A stretch of 33,944 nt of DNA from Campylobacter troglodytis (GCF_006864425.1 NZ_QHLI01000029.1:1-33944); one strand, 5' to 3'; shown: positions 9,839-18,446, counted from the stretch's first letter. Translations and numbers: made by a program. Notes: generated by a model from the letters alone, not told the origin.

Positions 9839-12219
9839 ACCATATCCTTTGCAAAATTTTGAATTTGTGGATTTTTAGCATTACTTAACTTATCAATGTC
9901 GCTGTATAAAAGGTATTTCCAGCTATTTTGTCTAAATGCTTCCTTGCTTAAAGGTTCTTGTTTTGACAAAAGCTCTTTTTCTCTTTCGTTTGGAATGACA
10001 ATGAATTTTGGTAAATCTTTATCTAAAACACTTGCCCTGTGAAGTGCCAAAATAATGCTCGTAGAATTTTCAATCTCAAAGACATAGCATATTTGTCTAT
10101 CTTTAATAAACAAAATATCTATCATTGATATGCGTTTTCTCTCAAATTCATCTTTTATAAAATCAAGTTTTTTGATACTAGCAAAATCAACAAGCCTTTT
10201 ATTTTCTATGGGTTCTTGTTGTTCTCTTTTACCTATAAAAATATCAAAACCAAGTTTTTTGCCTATTTTTGCAAGATAACTTATATATAAAGTATGTGTA
10301 GTAGCTTCTTTTGATGAGTTGGTGTTTGGATTATAAACCCAAGCATTACTAGACTTTGTGGCGTATTTATTGAGTGATTTTAAAATGCTACTCTCATCAG
10401 GTGTTAAGCCATTAGGAAAACTCTTATAAACATTTGCCAAAACATCATCAAGGCTAAGTAAGGCAGCATTTCTTAACATAAACAAAACAAGTTTATCAAC
10501 CCTTTGACTTAAGGGTATATCAGCGAAATTTATGTGCTTTTTAGGCTCTTTTAGCCACCACAAATTCCCAGCCTTTGAGCCACTATTTTCGCTTATGGTA
10601 AAGATTTTATCAATTTGTGAATTTAAAGCGTTTTTAATGTCCCCATCACAATCATCACTAAAAATAAGTCCTTGTGAAGTGATTTTAGCCAAAATAGCAT
10701 CAAATAAAATTTCATAAGGTGTCGGCTCGTTTCTTTCAGCAATGGCTTTAATGGCAATATCTATTATAGTTTGCTCTAAATTCAAGCTTAGTGTATTCTT
10801 ATCTTGCTTGTTTTGCAAATTTTTAACGCATCTTATATAAAAATCCGTCCCAGAAGTGCCATAAGGATTTGCTACGACACTCTCTCCACTTCTGCGATTT
10901 TTTTGATGAATAACCTTTTCTATAATAAAATTTGCATTTCTTAAAGAACGCATAAAGCTATTCCAAATGGCTATGTCTTTGTTATGAAAGGTAATAACCA
11001 TTTTGCCATTATCTTTTAACACTCTATGTAACTGTTTTAAAGCACTAGTAAATCTTGTTTCATATGTCTTAATATCGCAATTTTTATTTATGGTAATTTC
11101 GCTATTAAAATCTATATTTGAGTAAGTTTTATCAAATTTTTTAAGCCATAAAAGCCAAAGATATGATAAATCCAAATACTGCACCAGTCCACCATAGGGC
11201 GGATCAGTGATAATAAAATCTACACTTTTTTCACCCACATAATCATCAAGTTTTAAGATATTTACCACCCCATATTTTAAATCAAAAGCAGTGCTATCTT
11301 TTTGCTTATTTGCGTTGCTTACCATTTTTATTTTGATATTTTTGTTAATATATGTGTTTGAAGCTATAAGAGAGCTTTTTACACTTTGCTTTTTAAAACA
11401 ATTTCGCTCAAAAAGTAAGAGTGGATTTTGCTCCATTTGTCTGCTAGAACACACATAGGCACTTCGCCCCCAGCTCGTGCTGAAATTTCTATTTGCACTG
11501 TCCCTTCTTGGTATATTCATTTTGCAACACAAATGCGTAATCATAATAAAGCCAAACAAAAGTTGTTTTTTGACAAGCTCATTTTGAGTTTTTAAAATTT
11601 CAGCAAAAATCAAAGAAAGAATGGTTAAATTTCGTTTTGTCCAAATATATTTAAAGTTATTTCCTCCAACATTTTTTATAAAATTTGCATTAAAAGAATG
11701 ACTATCTAAAAAAGGCTCATCAATAAAATTTAAACCCAAAGCCCTTAAATCTACATTATCAGCAAAGCTCAAGGCTTCAAGATCTATATTTCTAGCCTTT
11801 TTGATTATGGTTTTGTCGCTTTTACAGATTTCATAAATGGCCTTATTTTCATATTTGAAGTTATGAAACTCCCCATCATAATGCCATAATTTTTGGTAAA
11901 TTTCGCTTTCAAAAACTGCTTTAATAACCCTTGTCGCTTCCTTTTTAAACACTACAAAATCAAACTCGCTAGTGTAAATTTCAAGCAAAAATGCACTTAA
12001 AGGGTTTATGTCAAAGTCTATGGTTTTTCTCTTTGTTCTTAAACTCTCAATCGCACTCATTGTGCTACCGCAAAATGCGTCCAAAAATACACCATTTTGA
12101 GGCGTGTAGGTTTTTATATATTCACTCCAAATATTATGTGGCTTTTTGCCCCAATACTTCATAGCTGTGTATATGGGTGGTCTTGTTTCTTCGACAAGTG
12201 CGTAGTTTATCTCTTGCAT
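9835..12219 (-). CDS. Large DNA methylase with nuclease-like C-terminal domain
   Basis: The N-terminal half (to about 470) is a DNA methylase. KYWGKKPHNIWSEYI is followed by a motif I variant VFLDAFCGSTMSAIESLR (about 43-60), then DFDINPLSA, motif IV DFIITDPPYGGLVQYLDLSY (about 333-352) and GKMVITFHNKD; NRRSGESVVANPYGTSG lies near the end of the domain. This resembles DUF1156-type adenine methylases. A middle region of about 150 residues is unassigned. At the C-terminus (about 690-760) RISMIDILFI, CYVFEIENSTS and LHRASVLDKDLPKFIVIP form a D-x(n)-E-x-E arrangement typical of PD-(D/E)XK nucleases. I infer a methylase-nuclease fusion that, with the overlapping smaller methyltransferase, makes a modification or defence pair. 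A strong promoter lies 24 bases upstream. Confidence 0.75.
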   Translation of the reverse strand: MQEINYALVEETRPPIYTAMKYWGKKPHNIWSEYIKTYTPQNGVFLDAFCGSTMSAIESLRTKRKTIDFDINPLSAFLLEIYTSEFDFVVFKKEATRVIKAVFESEIYQKLWHYDGEFHNFKYENKAIYEICKSDKTIIKKARNIDLEALSFADNVDLRALGLNFIDEPFLDSHSFNANFIKNVGGNNFKYIWTKRNLTILSLIFAEILKTQNELVKKQLLFGFIMITHLCCKMNIPRRDSANRNFSTSWGRSAYVCSSRQMEQNPLLLFERNCFKKQSVKSSLIASNTYINKNIKIKMVSNANKQKDSTAFDLKYGVVNILKLDDYVGEKSVDFIITDPPYGGLVQYLDLSYLWLLWLKKFDKTYSNIDFNSEITINKNCDIKTYETRFTSALKQLHRVLKDNGKMVITFHNKDIAIWNSFMRSLRNANFIIEKVIHQKNRRSGESVVANPYGTSGTDFYIRCVKNLQNKQDKNTLSLNLEQTIIDIAIKAIAERNEPTPYEILFDAILAKITSQGLIFSDDCDGDIKNALNSQIDKIFTISENSGSKAGNLWWLKEPKKHINFADIPLSQRVDKLVLFMLRNAALLSLDDVLANVYKSFPNGLTPDESSILKSLNKYATKSSNAWVYNPNTNSSKEATTHTLYISYLAKIGKKLGFDIFIGKREQQEPIENKRLVDFASIKKLDFIKDEFERKRISMIDILFIKDRQICYVFEIENSTSIILALHRASVLDKDLPKFIVIPNEREKELLSKQEPLSKEAFRQNSWKYLLYSDIDKLSNAKNPQIQNFAKDMV

Positions 12220-12718
12220 TTTTCTTCCTAAAATTTTATCTATTTATAGCAAAAATACATTAATTAAAAATTTGTGAATTTTTTGCTTTATTGCCACAGT
12301 GGGAAAAAACTACATAGTCGCAATTTAAAAAGAGTTCTTGCTGGTTTGCTTTGATTAAATTTAAAAGCTAAAAATCAGATATTTATGTTTCATTTAGAAA
12401 GAAAATTCAAATATAGCATAAAATTCAAAACTAAGGCTTGATTGTAATTCATAAAATACAACAATCAATTTGTTAAAAGTGTCTTGTTATTAAAAGTAGT
12501 TTGAAAATAAACCTTGCATAGCTTGCAAGCTTGATATTTATTTTACAAATAAGCTTTAAGCTAAATAAAGATCAAATGTTTGCAAAATAGCAGCAAAAGA
12601 GTTTTTTCTAGCAAATTAAGTTTTATCAAAAAAATTGCCTTTGACAAAAAAGCCCTACTTTGTTTTGCATAGAAAAATTTGATAGGCTTTGAATTTTACA
12701 AGACATACTAAAGCAAAT
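12220..12718 (-). other. Gene-free spacer with promoter and possible IS tail
   Basis: This spacer separates the methyltransferase pair from the flavoprotein gene. It holds the methylase promoter at 12243-12248 and, on the plus strand at about 12340-12430, a stretch reading LKAKNQIFMFHLERKFKYS that resembles the C-terminal FMLHLKExECKY tail of the IS1595 relics. Nothing else is recognisable. Confidence 0.35.
12243..12248 (-). promoter_or_regulatory. Extended -10 promoter for methyltransferase pair
   Basis: The minus strand reads TTTTTGCTATAAATAGA, which contains TGC followed by TATAAA. This is a strong vegetative promoter of the Campylobacter type (extended -10, no clear -35). Transcription would begin about 15-20 bases before the ATG at 12219, leaving a short leader with AGGAAG as binding site. 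Confidence 0.6.
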
Positions 12719-13990
12719 TTAATTGCTTGTGCGGTAGCGGAACTGTCCCTTTTGAAAGACCATAGAAAAGCCTCCAAGCCCAAAAAGCCATCTATTTTCA
12801 ATGGTATTTTTCATAAAGGCAGCAAGCTCGCCCACTATCTCCTTACCATAGACTATACCGACAGCATCTGTGTGTCCTATGGAACACACTGTGCCTCTAT
12901 GCTTGAATTTAAAACTCTTTGTGAATTTCTTACCCTTTAAATTCTCGCTTAAAAGCAAGGCTACAAAGTCTCCCATTTGAGCTGAAAGCTGGGCTGTTGG
13001 AGCGTGTATGGCATCCTTTGTGGTAGGATGAGCACTGTCTCCTACCACAAAGATATTATCATAATCCAAACACCTCATTTGATGATCTACTTCTATCCTG
13101 CCTTTTTTGTTTGGAATGCTTGATTTTTCTATGCTATCATTGCCCTTAACCCCAGCGCACCAAAGCACGGTATTTGCTTCTATCTTTTGTTTTTCTCCGT
13201 TTTTTTCAACCAAAACCCCATCTTTAAGCACCTCTATGATGGTGCTACCATTTACAAGATTTACACCCTTTTTTTCAAGCTTCTTTGTGGCTTTTTGGCT
13301 TAAATTATCGCTAAAAATAGGCAAGATATTCTTGCTTCTTCCTATGCAGTAAATCTTAGGTAAGCTTCTATCTATGCCGCAAATCAAACAAAGCTCATCA
13401 AGCTCACTTGCTAACTCAGCAGCAAATTCAACCCCAGTAAAGCCCGTCCCACACACAGCAAAGCTAAGATCTAGCAAATTCTTTGTATGGACGAAGTCTT
13501 TGAATTTTACCTCTATGTTTTTTCTAAGCGCTAAGGCTCCATTTAGAGTAGAAAACTTGTAGGCAAATTCCCTAACCCCAGGTATATCAAAGCTATCAGG
13601 TCTAAAGCCAAGTGCTATTACTAAGATGTCATAATCATATCTGCCCCCATTTCCAACCACATAGTTTTCCTCAGGTTTTAGGGTGAGGATCTTATCCTTG
13701 ATGAAACTTACCTTTTGAGGATCAAGGATCTTTCTATAATAAATTCTTGCCTTTCTAGCTGATAGGGTGCCAACTGCGACCTTGTGTAAAAGAGTGGTTT
13801 GGTAGTGGTAATCGTGCTTACTAATGAGGGTGATTTGTGCCTTGTTTGAGGAGTTAAAATTCAAAAGCTCACTTAGTCCAACAGCTACCCTAAGCCCCCC
13901 ATATCCACCTCCTATGATGAGAATTCTAGGATTGGGGGGTAAGGGTAGCTTCCTTTCGACTTTGTTATTCAGTTGATCGCTTGACATCAA
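12719..13990 (-). CDS. Type II NADH dehydrogenase-like FAD oxidoreductase, copy A
   Basis: This 423-residue flavoprotein has two dinucleotide-binding folds. An FAD motif IGGGYGGLRVAVGL lies near residue 26 and an NAD(P) motif AVCGTGFTGVEFAAELASEL near 178. The active region TLISKHDYHYQTTLLHKVAVG and the FAD-binding end NIFVVGDSAHPTTKDAIHAP are typical of NDH-2, which passes electrons from NADH to quinone at the inner face of the membrane without pumping protons. There is no clear membrane span; NDH-2 enzymes attach peripherally by the C-terminus (here IENRWLFGLGGFSMVFQKGQ). It shares its whole length, promoter and leader layout with copy B at 15371-16630, so the two arose by duplication. Substrate preference is not readable; sulfide:quinone reductase is less likely because the conserved cysteines are absent. 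Confidence 0.85.
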   Translation of the reverse strand: MMSSDQLNNKVERKLPLPPNPRILIIGGGYGGLRVAVGLSELLNFNSSNKAQITLISKHDYHYQTTLLHKVAVGTLSARKARIYYRKILDPQKVSFIKDKILTLKPEENYVVGNGGRYDYDILVIALGFRPDSFDIPGVREFAYKFSTLNGALALRKNIEVKFKDFVHTKNLLDLSFAVCGTGFTGVEFAAELASELDELCLICGIDRSLPKIYCIGRSKNILPIFSDNLSQKATKKLEKKGVNLVNGSTIIEVLKDGVLVEKNGEKQKIEANTVLWCAGVKGNDSIEKSSIPNKKGRIEVDHQMRCLDYDNIFVVGDSAHPTTKDAIHAPTAQLSAQMGDFVALLLSENLKGKKFTKSFKFKHRGTVCSIGHTDAVGIVYGKEIVGELAAFMKNTIENRWLFGLGGFSMVFQKGQFRYRTSN

Positions 13991-14389
13991 AAACTCCTTA
14001 TTGCCAAAGTGTTAAAAAAATATTTCAAAATTATAGCACAGTTTTTGTGTTTATTTTAAATTTTTTCCTTGCTTTTAACTAAGTGTTTAAGGGGTGTAAG
14101 ATTTTAAGCATCTTTAAAAGAACTCATTTTTAAAAGCTCGTATTTAATTTTTCTTAAATTAAGCTTGTAATTCAAGTCCCTTGAATTTAAATTCACAAAA
14201 GCTTTAAATCAAACAAGCTTTTACATATGATTTTAGTAACTTACAAGGCAAAAAGGCTATTTTTTATCCATCACCGTTACAAGGGCTTAGATAACTGTCT
14301 TTAAGCCTTGAATTTAAACTTAATTAAGCTTAATTGATCCTGAATTTAAATCGCTTGCAAGTTTTTAAAAAAGAGACCACAAAGAATAT
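13991..14389 (+). other. Gene-free spacer between copy A promoter and IS relic
   Basis: Apart from the promoter of copy A (14030-14035) this stretch holds only AT-rich sequence with scattered TTGAATTTAAA and AATTCAA words like those in other spacers of the window. I see no gene, RNA or terminator. Confidence 0.4.
14030..14035 (-). promoter_or_regulatory. Extended -10 promoter of flavoprotein copy A
   Basis: The minus strand reads TGTGCTATAATTTTG, an extended -10 (TGCTATAAT). The leader to the ATG at 13990 is about 33 bases and contains TTAACACTTT and AAGGAGTTTT. Nearly the same words occur in the leader of copy B. Confidence 0.6.
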
Positions 14390-15191
14390 GGCGATTGATA
14401 CTTTTAGCTGATATAATAACAGCTAAAAGCTTGGTAAAATCGATCTTAGTATATATTTTTGTCCTACATTTGAAAGCGAAAATTTAATTAATTTTAGAGT
14501 GCTTTTGTGCTGACATTTTTGTGAGCAAAATCGCCTTCTTTGCAAGGTTTCTCGCCCTTGCGTGAATGCAATTGTGCAGTAAGCTTTTAACCTTTAAAGA
14601 GTGCGAAAAAATCAGCAAAACGAAGTTTCTTTAGAAAATGAGCGGTGAAATCGAAGTTGATGAGAGCTACTTCGGTGGTGTGCGTGTAAAGCGTGGGCGC
14701 GGGGCTGGTAAAAAGACATCTGTGTTTTTACTTCGTGCTACGCACTCGTCCCTCTACGAGAAGGAATGCTAAAACGCAATCGCACGAGTTTATACGCTCA
14801 AGCACTTGCTCTGCAAAAGAATTGTTGCCTAGGACTTTTCGGAGCTTAAAGAAAGTGAAATTTACAGCGATGGATTAAAATCCTACGGTGCCTTGGTGGA
14901 TTTTTTGCTTCGTTTCGTCTTGCAACTTTGCAAGAAGGAGCAAAGTTACAGGGTCAAACACGTTAAATTCGAGTTTGCAAATGGACGAAATCACATTAAC
15001 GGCATAGAGAATTTCTGAGGACCTTACAAAGGCTAGATTAACTCAGTTTCACGGCAAGGGAATTTTTCACGCATTTGAAAGAGAGTGAATTTCGATCTAA
15101 TGTCAAGGTTAAAAACGAAAATTTGTATAAAATTGTGTTGAAATGGCTTAGGAAAAATCCTAGCTCATTTTAGCTAAAAGTATCAATCGCC
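14390..15191 (+). mobile_element. IS1595-family element, transposase decayed, ends intact
   Basis: Perfect 20-bp inverted repeats (GGCGATTGATACTTTTAGCT) lie at 14390-14409 and 15172-15191. They are flanked by AAGAATAT on the left and AAGAATAA on the right, a near-perfect 8-bp target duplication as expected for IS1595. Inside, a broken transposase can be read: GEIEVDESYFGGVRVKRGRG, KTSVF, VKHVKFEFANGRNHINGIEN and LYKIVLKWL. It is interrupted by frameshifts and by two palindromic insertions (14725-14774 and 14901-14945). The element is dead in cis, but its intact ends could still be mobilised by a related transposase. It lies between the two flavoprotein copies. Confidence 0.85.
14725..14774 (+). 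repeat. Short palindromic insertion inside transposase
   Basis: TTTTTACTTCGTGCTACGCA continues into CTCGTCCCTCTACGAG and ends AAGGAATGCTAAAA. It splits the transposase between KTSVF and the RxxGRVYTQ region. A related sequence sits at the same place in the relic at 4569-5405 (4934-4985). CTCGT and ACGAG pair as a small hairpin. A second, related insertion lies at 14901-14945 (partners 5120-5160 and 4409-4455). Confidence 0.55.
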
Positions 15192-15370
15192 AAGAATAAG
15201 AATATTGTTTAAAGAAGTGTAGTGTGAAAATATTAAGGCTTGAATTTAAGTAGTACAAATCACACTAAGTTTTAAAAATAAGTACTCAAATTCAAGCTTT
15301 GAATTTATCTAAGTTAAAATACTTTTATAAAATGCTTAAAAAGCAAGGTGGCTTTAATAAAGCCACAAAA

Positions 15371-16630
15371 TTAATTGCTCGTGCGGTAGCGAAACTGTCC
15401 CTTTTTAAAGACCATAGGAAGTCCTCCTATGCCAAAGACCCATTTGTTTTCAATGGTATTTTTCACCAAAGCAGCAAGTTCTCCTGAGATGTCCTTATCA
15501 TAAACAGACCCAACAGCATCTGTGTGTCCTAGGGAGCAAACTGTGCCTCTTTTGTTGAATTTAAAGCCCTGAGAAAAGCTATTTCCTTTCAATTCCTCGC
15601 TTAAAAGCAAGGCTACAAAGTCTCCCATTTGAGCTGCAAGCTGGGCTGTTGGAGGATGCATGGCTTCTTTTGTGGTAGGAAAGGCACTGTCTCCAACTAC
15701 AAAGATATTATCAAATTGATTTGCTCTTAGTTGATAATCCACCTCTATCCTGCCTCCCTTATTCGCAAGGCTTGATTTTTCTACCACCTCGCTGCCCTTA
15801 ACCCCAGCGCACCAAAGCACGGTATTTGCTTCTATCTTTTTTCTTTCTCCGTCTTTTTCTATGATGACACCGTCTTTTTGCACCTCTTTCATCACGCTTT
15901 CAAGAAGCAAAGTAACTCCCCTACTTTCTAGCTTTTGAGTGGCTTTTTGGCTTAGATTGTCGCTAAGCATTGGCAAAATTCTTTTAACCATATCTATGCA
16001 GTAAAGCTTAGGCACAGAGCGATCAATTCCTGAAATAGCACAAAGCTCATCAAGCTCATTTGCCATCTCAGCAGCAAATTCAATCCCAGCAAGCCCAGCC
16101 CCACAAACAGCTATGTTTAAATCAAGCTCATTCTTAGTAAGCACGAAATTTTTAAATCTATCCTCAATAGCCCTTCTAAGCTCTAAGGCTGTATTCAAAG
16201 AAGCAAGCCTGAAAGCATACTCATCAACTCCTGGGACATTGAAAGAATTTGGCCTAAAACCAAGGGCTATGATTAAAAGATCATAATCATAGCTTCCTCC
16301 GTTGCCTACAACTTGATTTTGCTCTGGCTTTAGCTCTATGATCTTATCCCTTGTGAATTTTACTTTTTGAGGATCAAGAATCTTTCTATAATAAATTCTA
16401 GCCTTTCTCTCAGAAAGCGTTCCAGCAGCTACCTTGTGTAAAAGCGTGGTTTGGTAGTGGTAATCGTGCTTACTAATTAAAGTGATCTCAGGCTTATTAG
16501 AGCTAAAATCAACAAGTTTTGATAGGCTAATAGCAACCCTTAGACCTGCATAGCCACCGCCTATTATGAGAATTTTAGGATTTTGTGGCAAAGACAACTT
16601 TCTTTGTGTCTGTGTAGCATCGCTTGACAT
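15371..16630 (-). CDS. Type II NADH dehydrogenase-like FAD oxidoreductase, copy B
   Basis: Paralogue of copy A, 419 residues. The FAD motif IGGGYAGLRVAISL is near residue 25 and the second nucleotide-binding motif AVCGAGLAGIEFAAEMANEL near 175. LISKHDYHYQTTLLHKVAAG, VLWCAGVKG and NIFVVGDSAFPTTKEAMHPP are conserved. The proteins agree over nearly their whole length but differ in the quinone/C-terminal segment (KWVFGIGGLPMVFKKGQ here) and in the stretch after the second nucleotide motif. Both ends with FRYRTSN. The likely role is membrane-peripheral NADH:quinone oxidoreduction feeding the menaquinone pool. Two diverged copies may be expressed under different conditions or use different electron donors; this is inference. 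Transcribed from its own promoter. Confidence 0.85.
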   Translation of the reverse strand: MSSDATQTQRKLSLPQNPKILIIGGGYAGLRVAISLSKLVDFSSNKPEITLISKHDYHYQTTLLHKVAAGTLSERKARIYYRKILDPQKVKFTRDKIIELKPEQNQVVGNGGSYDYDLLIIALGFRPNSFNVPGVDEYAFRLASLNTALELRRAIEDRFKNFVLTKNELDLNIAVCGAGLAGIEFAAEMANELDELCAISGIDRSVPKLYCIDMVKRILPMLSDNLSQKATQKLESRGVTLLLESVMKEVQKDGVIIEKDGERKKIEANTVLWCAGVKGSEVVEKSSLANKGGRIEVDYQLRANQFDNIFVVGDSAFPTTKEAMHPPTAQLAAQMGDFVALLLSEELKGNSFSQGFKFNKRGTVCSLGHTDAVGSVYDKDISGELAALVKNTIENKWVFGIGGLPMVFKKGQFRYRTSN

Positions 16631-16669
16631 TGAAAACTCCTTAAAATAAAAGTGTTAAAAACTGTCCTA

Positions 16670-16675
16670 ATTATA
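16670..16675 (-). promoter_or_regulatory. Extended -10 promoter of flavoprotein copy B
   Basis: The minus strand reads TTTTTGTTATAATTAGG (extended -10 TGTTATAAT), with a T-rich region upstream. The leader to the ATG at 16630 holds TTTTTAACACTTT and AAGGAGTTTT, as in copy A. Confidence 0.6.
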
Positions 16676-16841
16676 ACAAAAATTAAGCCTTGTTTTCTTT
16701 TTTTAGCTTATAAAATGTCAAAAATGAAGTCGTTTTACTCAGCTTTTATCAATTTTATAGCTACTTGATAAGAATTTCAGATTTTTTAAGTTAATTTTAG
16801 TTTTTTTGTGAATTTATGCCTTGTCGCACTGAATTTTTCTT

Positions 16842-16897
16842 GGTAATTAAAAAATTACCTTAGTAAAAATCAATTTATTTTCCTAAGATTTTTACTA
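16842..16897. other. Two adjacent hairpins
   Basis: GGTAATT and AATTACC (16842-16859) form a 7-bp stem with a 4-base loop. Three bases on, TAGTAAAAATC and GATTTTTACTA (16861-16871 and 16887-16897) form a perfect 11-bp stem with a 15-base loop. They lie about 210 bases upstream of copy B. They could be a transcript end, a protein-binding palindrome or a relic of a transposon end. Confidence 0.4.
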
Positions 16898-17346
16898 TTC
16901 CTTAATATAGGGGGAAGAGCAATTTGTATGTCTTTCAACTGTATCTTTTTACAAAAAAGCCTTTCAAAAAACCTTGATTTTTAAATTCAAGCTTTTAAGT
17001 GCAATTAAATTTCAAATTTAAAAGCTTTGAATTTAAAAAAAGCAGTGAAAAAAATCAAAGCCTTCAAAAGAGTTTAAACAAAAATGAAAAAATTCCAAGG
17101 CTTTGAATTTAAAAAGAATTCAAATAAGAACTTAAAAATTCAAGAAACTTGAACTTAAAAGAGTTTAAAAAGAAATGAAAAAATACCTTGAATTTAAAAA
17201 AAGATTTTAAACAAAAGTGAAAAAAATCAAAGCCTTAAAAAGAGTTTAAACAAAAATGAAAAAATTCAAAGTCTTTGAATTTATCTGCGTGAATTTTTTA
17301 AAACAAAGCCTTAGTGCTTTATAAGACTGTTTGCCTAAAATTAAGA

Positions 17347-17352
17347 TAAAAT
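17347..17352 (+). promoter_or_regulatory. Possible -10 box of the trmN6-trpC gene block
   Basis: TAAAAT in the context TTAAGATAAAATG lies about 38 bases before the preferred start at 17390. If correct, the in-frame ATG at 17351 falls within the promoter and cannot be the start. Confidence 0.35.
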
Positions 17353-17389
17353 GATTAGAATTTTTTATCTTAATGTTTTGGAAAAATCT

Positions 17390-18088
17390 ATGCAAGAATT
17401 GATCTTCACCCAAGAAAAAAACTCTTACCGTTATAACCTAGATAGCTTCTTGCTCTTTGACTTTGTTCGTGGTGCTAAACTCAAAGGTAGGGTGCTTGAT
17501 GTGGGCTGTGGGTGTGGTATCATAGGCATTTTATTAAAGGCTAGTTATGCTAATATAGCTTTAAGCTTGCTTGATTTTATGAAGAAAAACTGCGAGCTTG
17601 CTAGTTTAAATCTAAGTCAAAATAAGATTGAAGCCGAAATTCTTTGCGAGGATTTTTCTAGCTTTAAAAGCGAGACTAAGTTTGACGCTATAATTTCAAA
17701 TCCCCCATTTTACAGAGAAGAAGCCCTAAAAGCTAAAAATGAGCTTAAACAAAGGGCAAGATCATCAAGCTTTTTAAGCTTGCAAGATTTTATAAAAACA
17801 AGCTCATCTTTGCTTAAACCTCAAGGAAGGCTTTATTTTTGCTATGAAGCAGGAGCCTTGCAAGAACTTTGTGCTTTTTTGCTTGAAAAGAAATTCAAGC
17901 TTATTAAACTTGTTTTGGTGCATAAAGATGCTAGTAAAAAGGCAAGGCTTGCCTTAATTGAAGCTAAAAAATCCTCTCGTAGCCCTTGTGAAATTCTAAG
18001 CCCCATTTTTGTGTATGAAAAAGAAGGGCTTAGCAAGAAAATGCAAGATATTTATAAATCTATCAAGGTAAGAAGCGTTGATTTGTAA
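17390..18088 (+). CDS. tRNA1(Val) adenine-N6 methyltransferase-like protein
   Basis: Class I S-adenosylmethionine-dependent methyltransferase of the TrmN6/YfiC type. Motif I VLDVGCGCGIIGILL is near residue 32, and the catalytic NPPF motif appears as DAIISNPPFYREEALKAKNE (about 103-122), followed by KQRARSSSFLSLQDF. Enzymes of this type modify A37 of tRNA-Val, but relatives act on other substrates, so the target is assigned by family only. I prefer the ATG at 17390 (MQELIFTQEKNSYRYN) because GGAA lies 7 bases upstream and the likely -10 box overlaps the earlier ATG at 17351. C. jejuni Cj0495 has the same place before the YkgJ-type gene. Its end overlaps the next gene by 11 bases. Confidence 0.8.
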   Translation: MQELIFTQEKNSYRYNLDSFLLFDFVRGAKLKGRVLDVGCGCGIIGILLKASYANIALSLLDFMKKNCELASLNLSQNKIEAEILCEDFSSFKSETKFDAIISNPPFYREEALKAKNELKQRARSSSFLSLQDFIKTSSSLLKPQGRLYFCYEAGALQELCAFLLEKKFKLIKLVLVHKDASKKARLALIEAKKSSRSPCEILSPIFVYEKEGLSKKMQDIYKSIKVRSVDL

Positions 18089-18446
18089 GGAGGGCTTTGA
18101 TTTTAGCTTTAATGAAGAAGCTTGCAAGGACTGTGGGGGAAAGTGTTGCATTGGCGAGCCTGGTAATGTTTTTGTGAATGAATGGGATATTGAAAAATTA
18201 AGCTCTCATTTTAGGTTAGAAAGGGCTGAGTTTATTAAAAAATATTTAAGAAAGGTTGGGGCTCGTTATAGCTTTAAGGAGGTTCATTTTGAGGATGGCT
18301 TTGCTTGCGTGTTTTTTGATCAGCACAAAAAACAGTGTCAAATTTATGATCTTCGTCCAAAACAGTGCCGCTTGTTTCCCTTTTGGGATTATTATAAAAA
18401 ACATAAAGAGGAGTTGAAAAAAGAATGTATAGGGGTTTGCTTTTAA
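18078..18446 (+). CDS. YkgJ-family cysteine cluster protein
   Basis: A 122-residue protein with the YkgJ (CxxCxxxCC) zinc/iron-chelating signature. CKDCGGKCCIGEPGNVF lies at about residues 17-33, CVFFDQHKKQCQIYDLRPKQ at about 74-93, and the CRLFPFW block comes just after. The conserved cysteines (C17, C20, C24, C25 region, C74, C84, C94) likely bind a metal. Function in the family is unknown. The start is unclear: TTG at 18078 is the only usable initiator in frame, and a strong AAGGAGG at 18086-18092 lies just after it, not before it. The gene overlaps the methyltransferase upstream and the lipoprotein downstream (Cj0496 in C. jejuni). Confidence 0.8.
   Translation: MICKEGFDFSFNEEACKDCGGKCCIGEPGNVFVNEWDIEKLSSHFRLERAEFIKKYLRKVGARYSFKEVHFEDGFACVFFDQHKKQCQIYDLRPKQCRLFPFWDYYKKHKEELKKECIGVCF

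Larger units (their letters stand above)
16631..17346 (+). other. Spacer with hairpins and a duplicated repeat block
   Basis: This spacer between diverging transcription units contains two adjacent hairpins (16842-16859 and 16861-16897). It also contains a duplicated block: GTGAAAAAAATCAAAGCCTT, then AAAGAGTTTAAACAAAAATG and a CTTTGAATTTA end, at about 17045-17111 and again at 17218-17283. Shorter TTGAATTTAAAAA words fill the gap between the copies. I see no gene in it. Confidence 0.5.

Noticed and set aside
14693-14878. 61-codon frame within the IS relic
   Set aside because: Out-of-frame reading of the decayed transposase.
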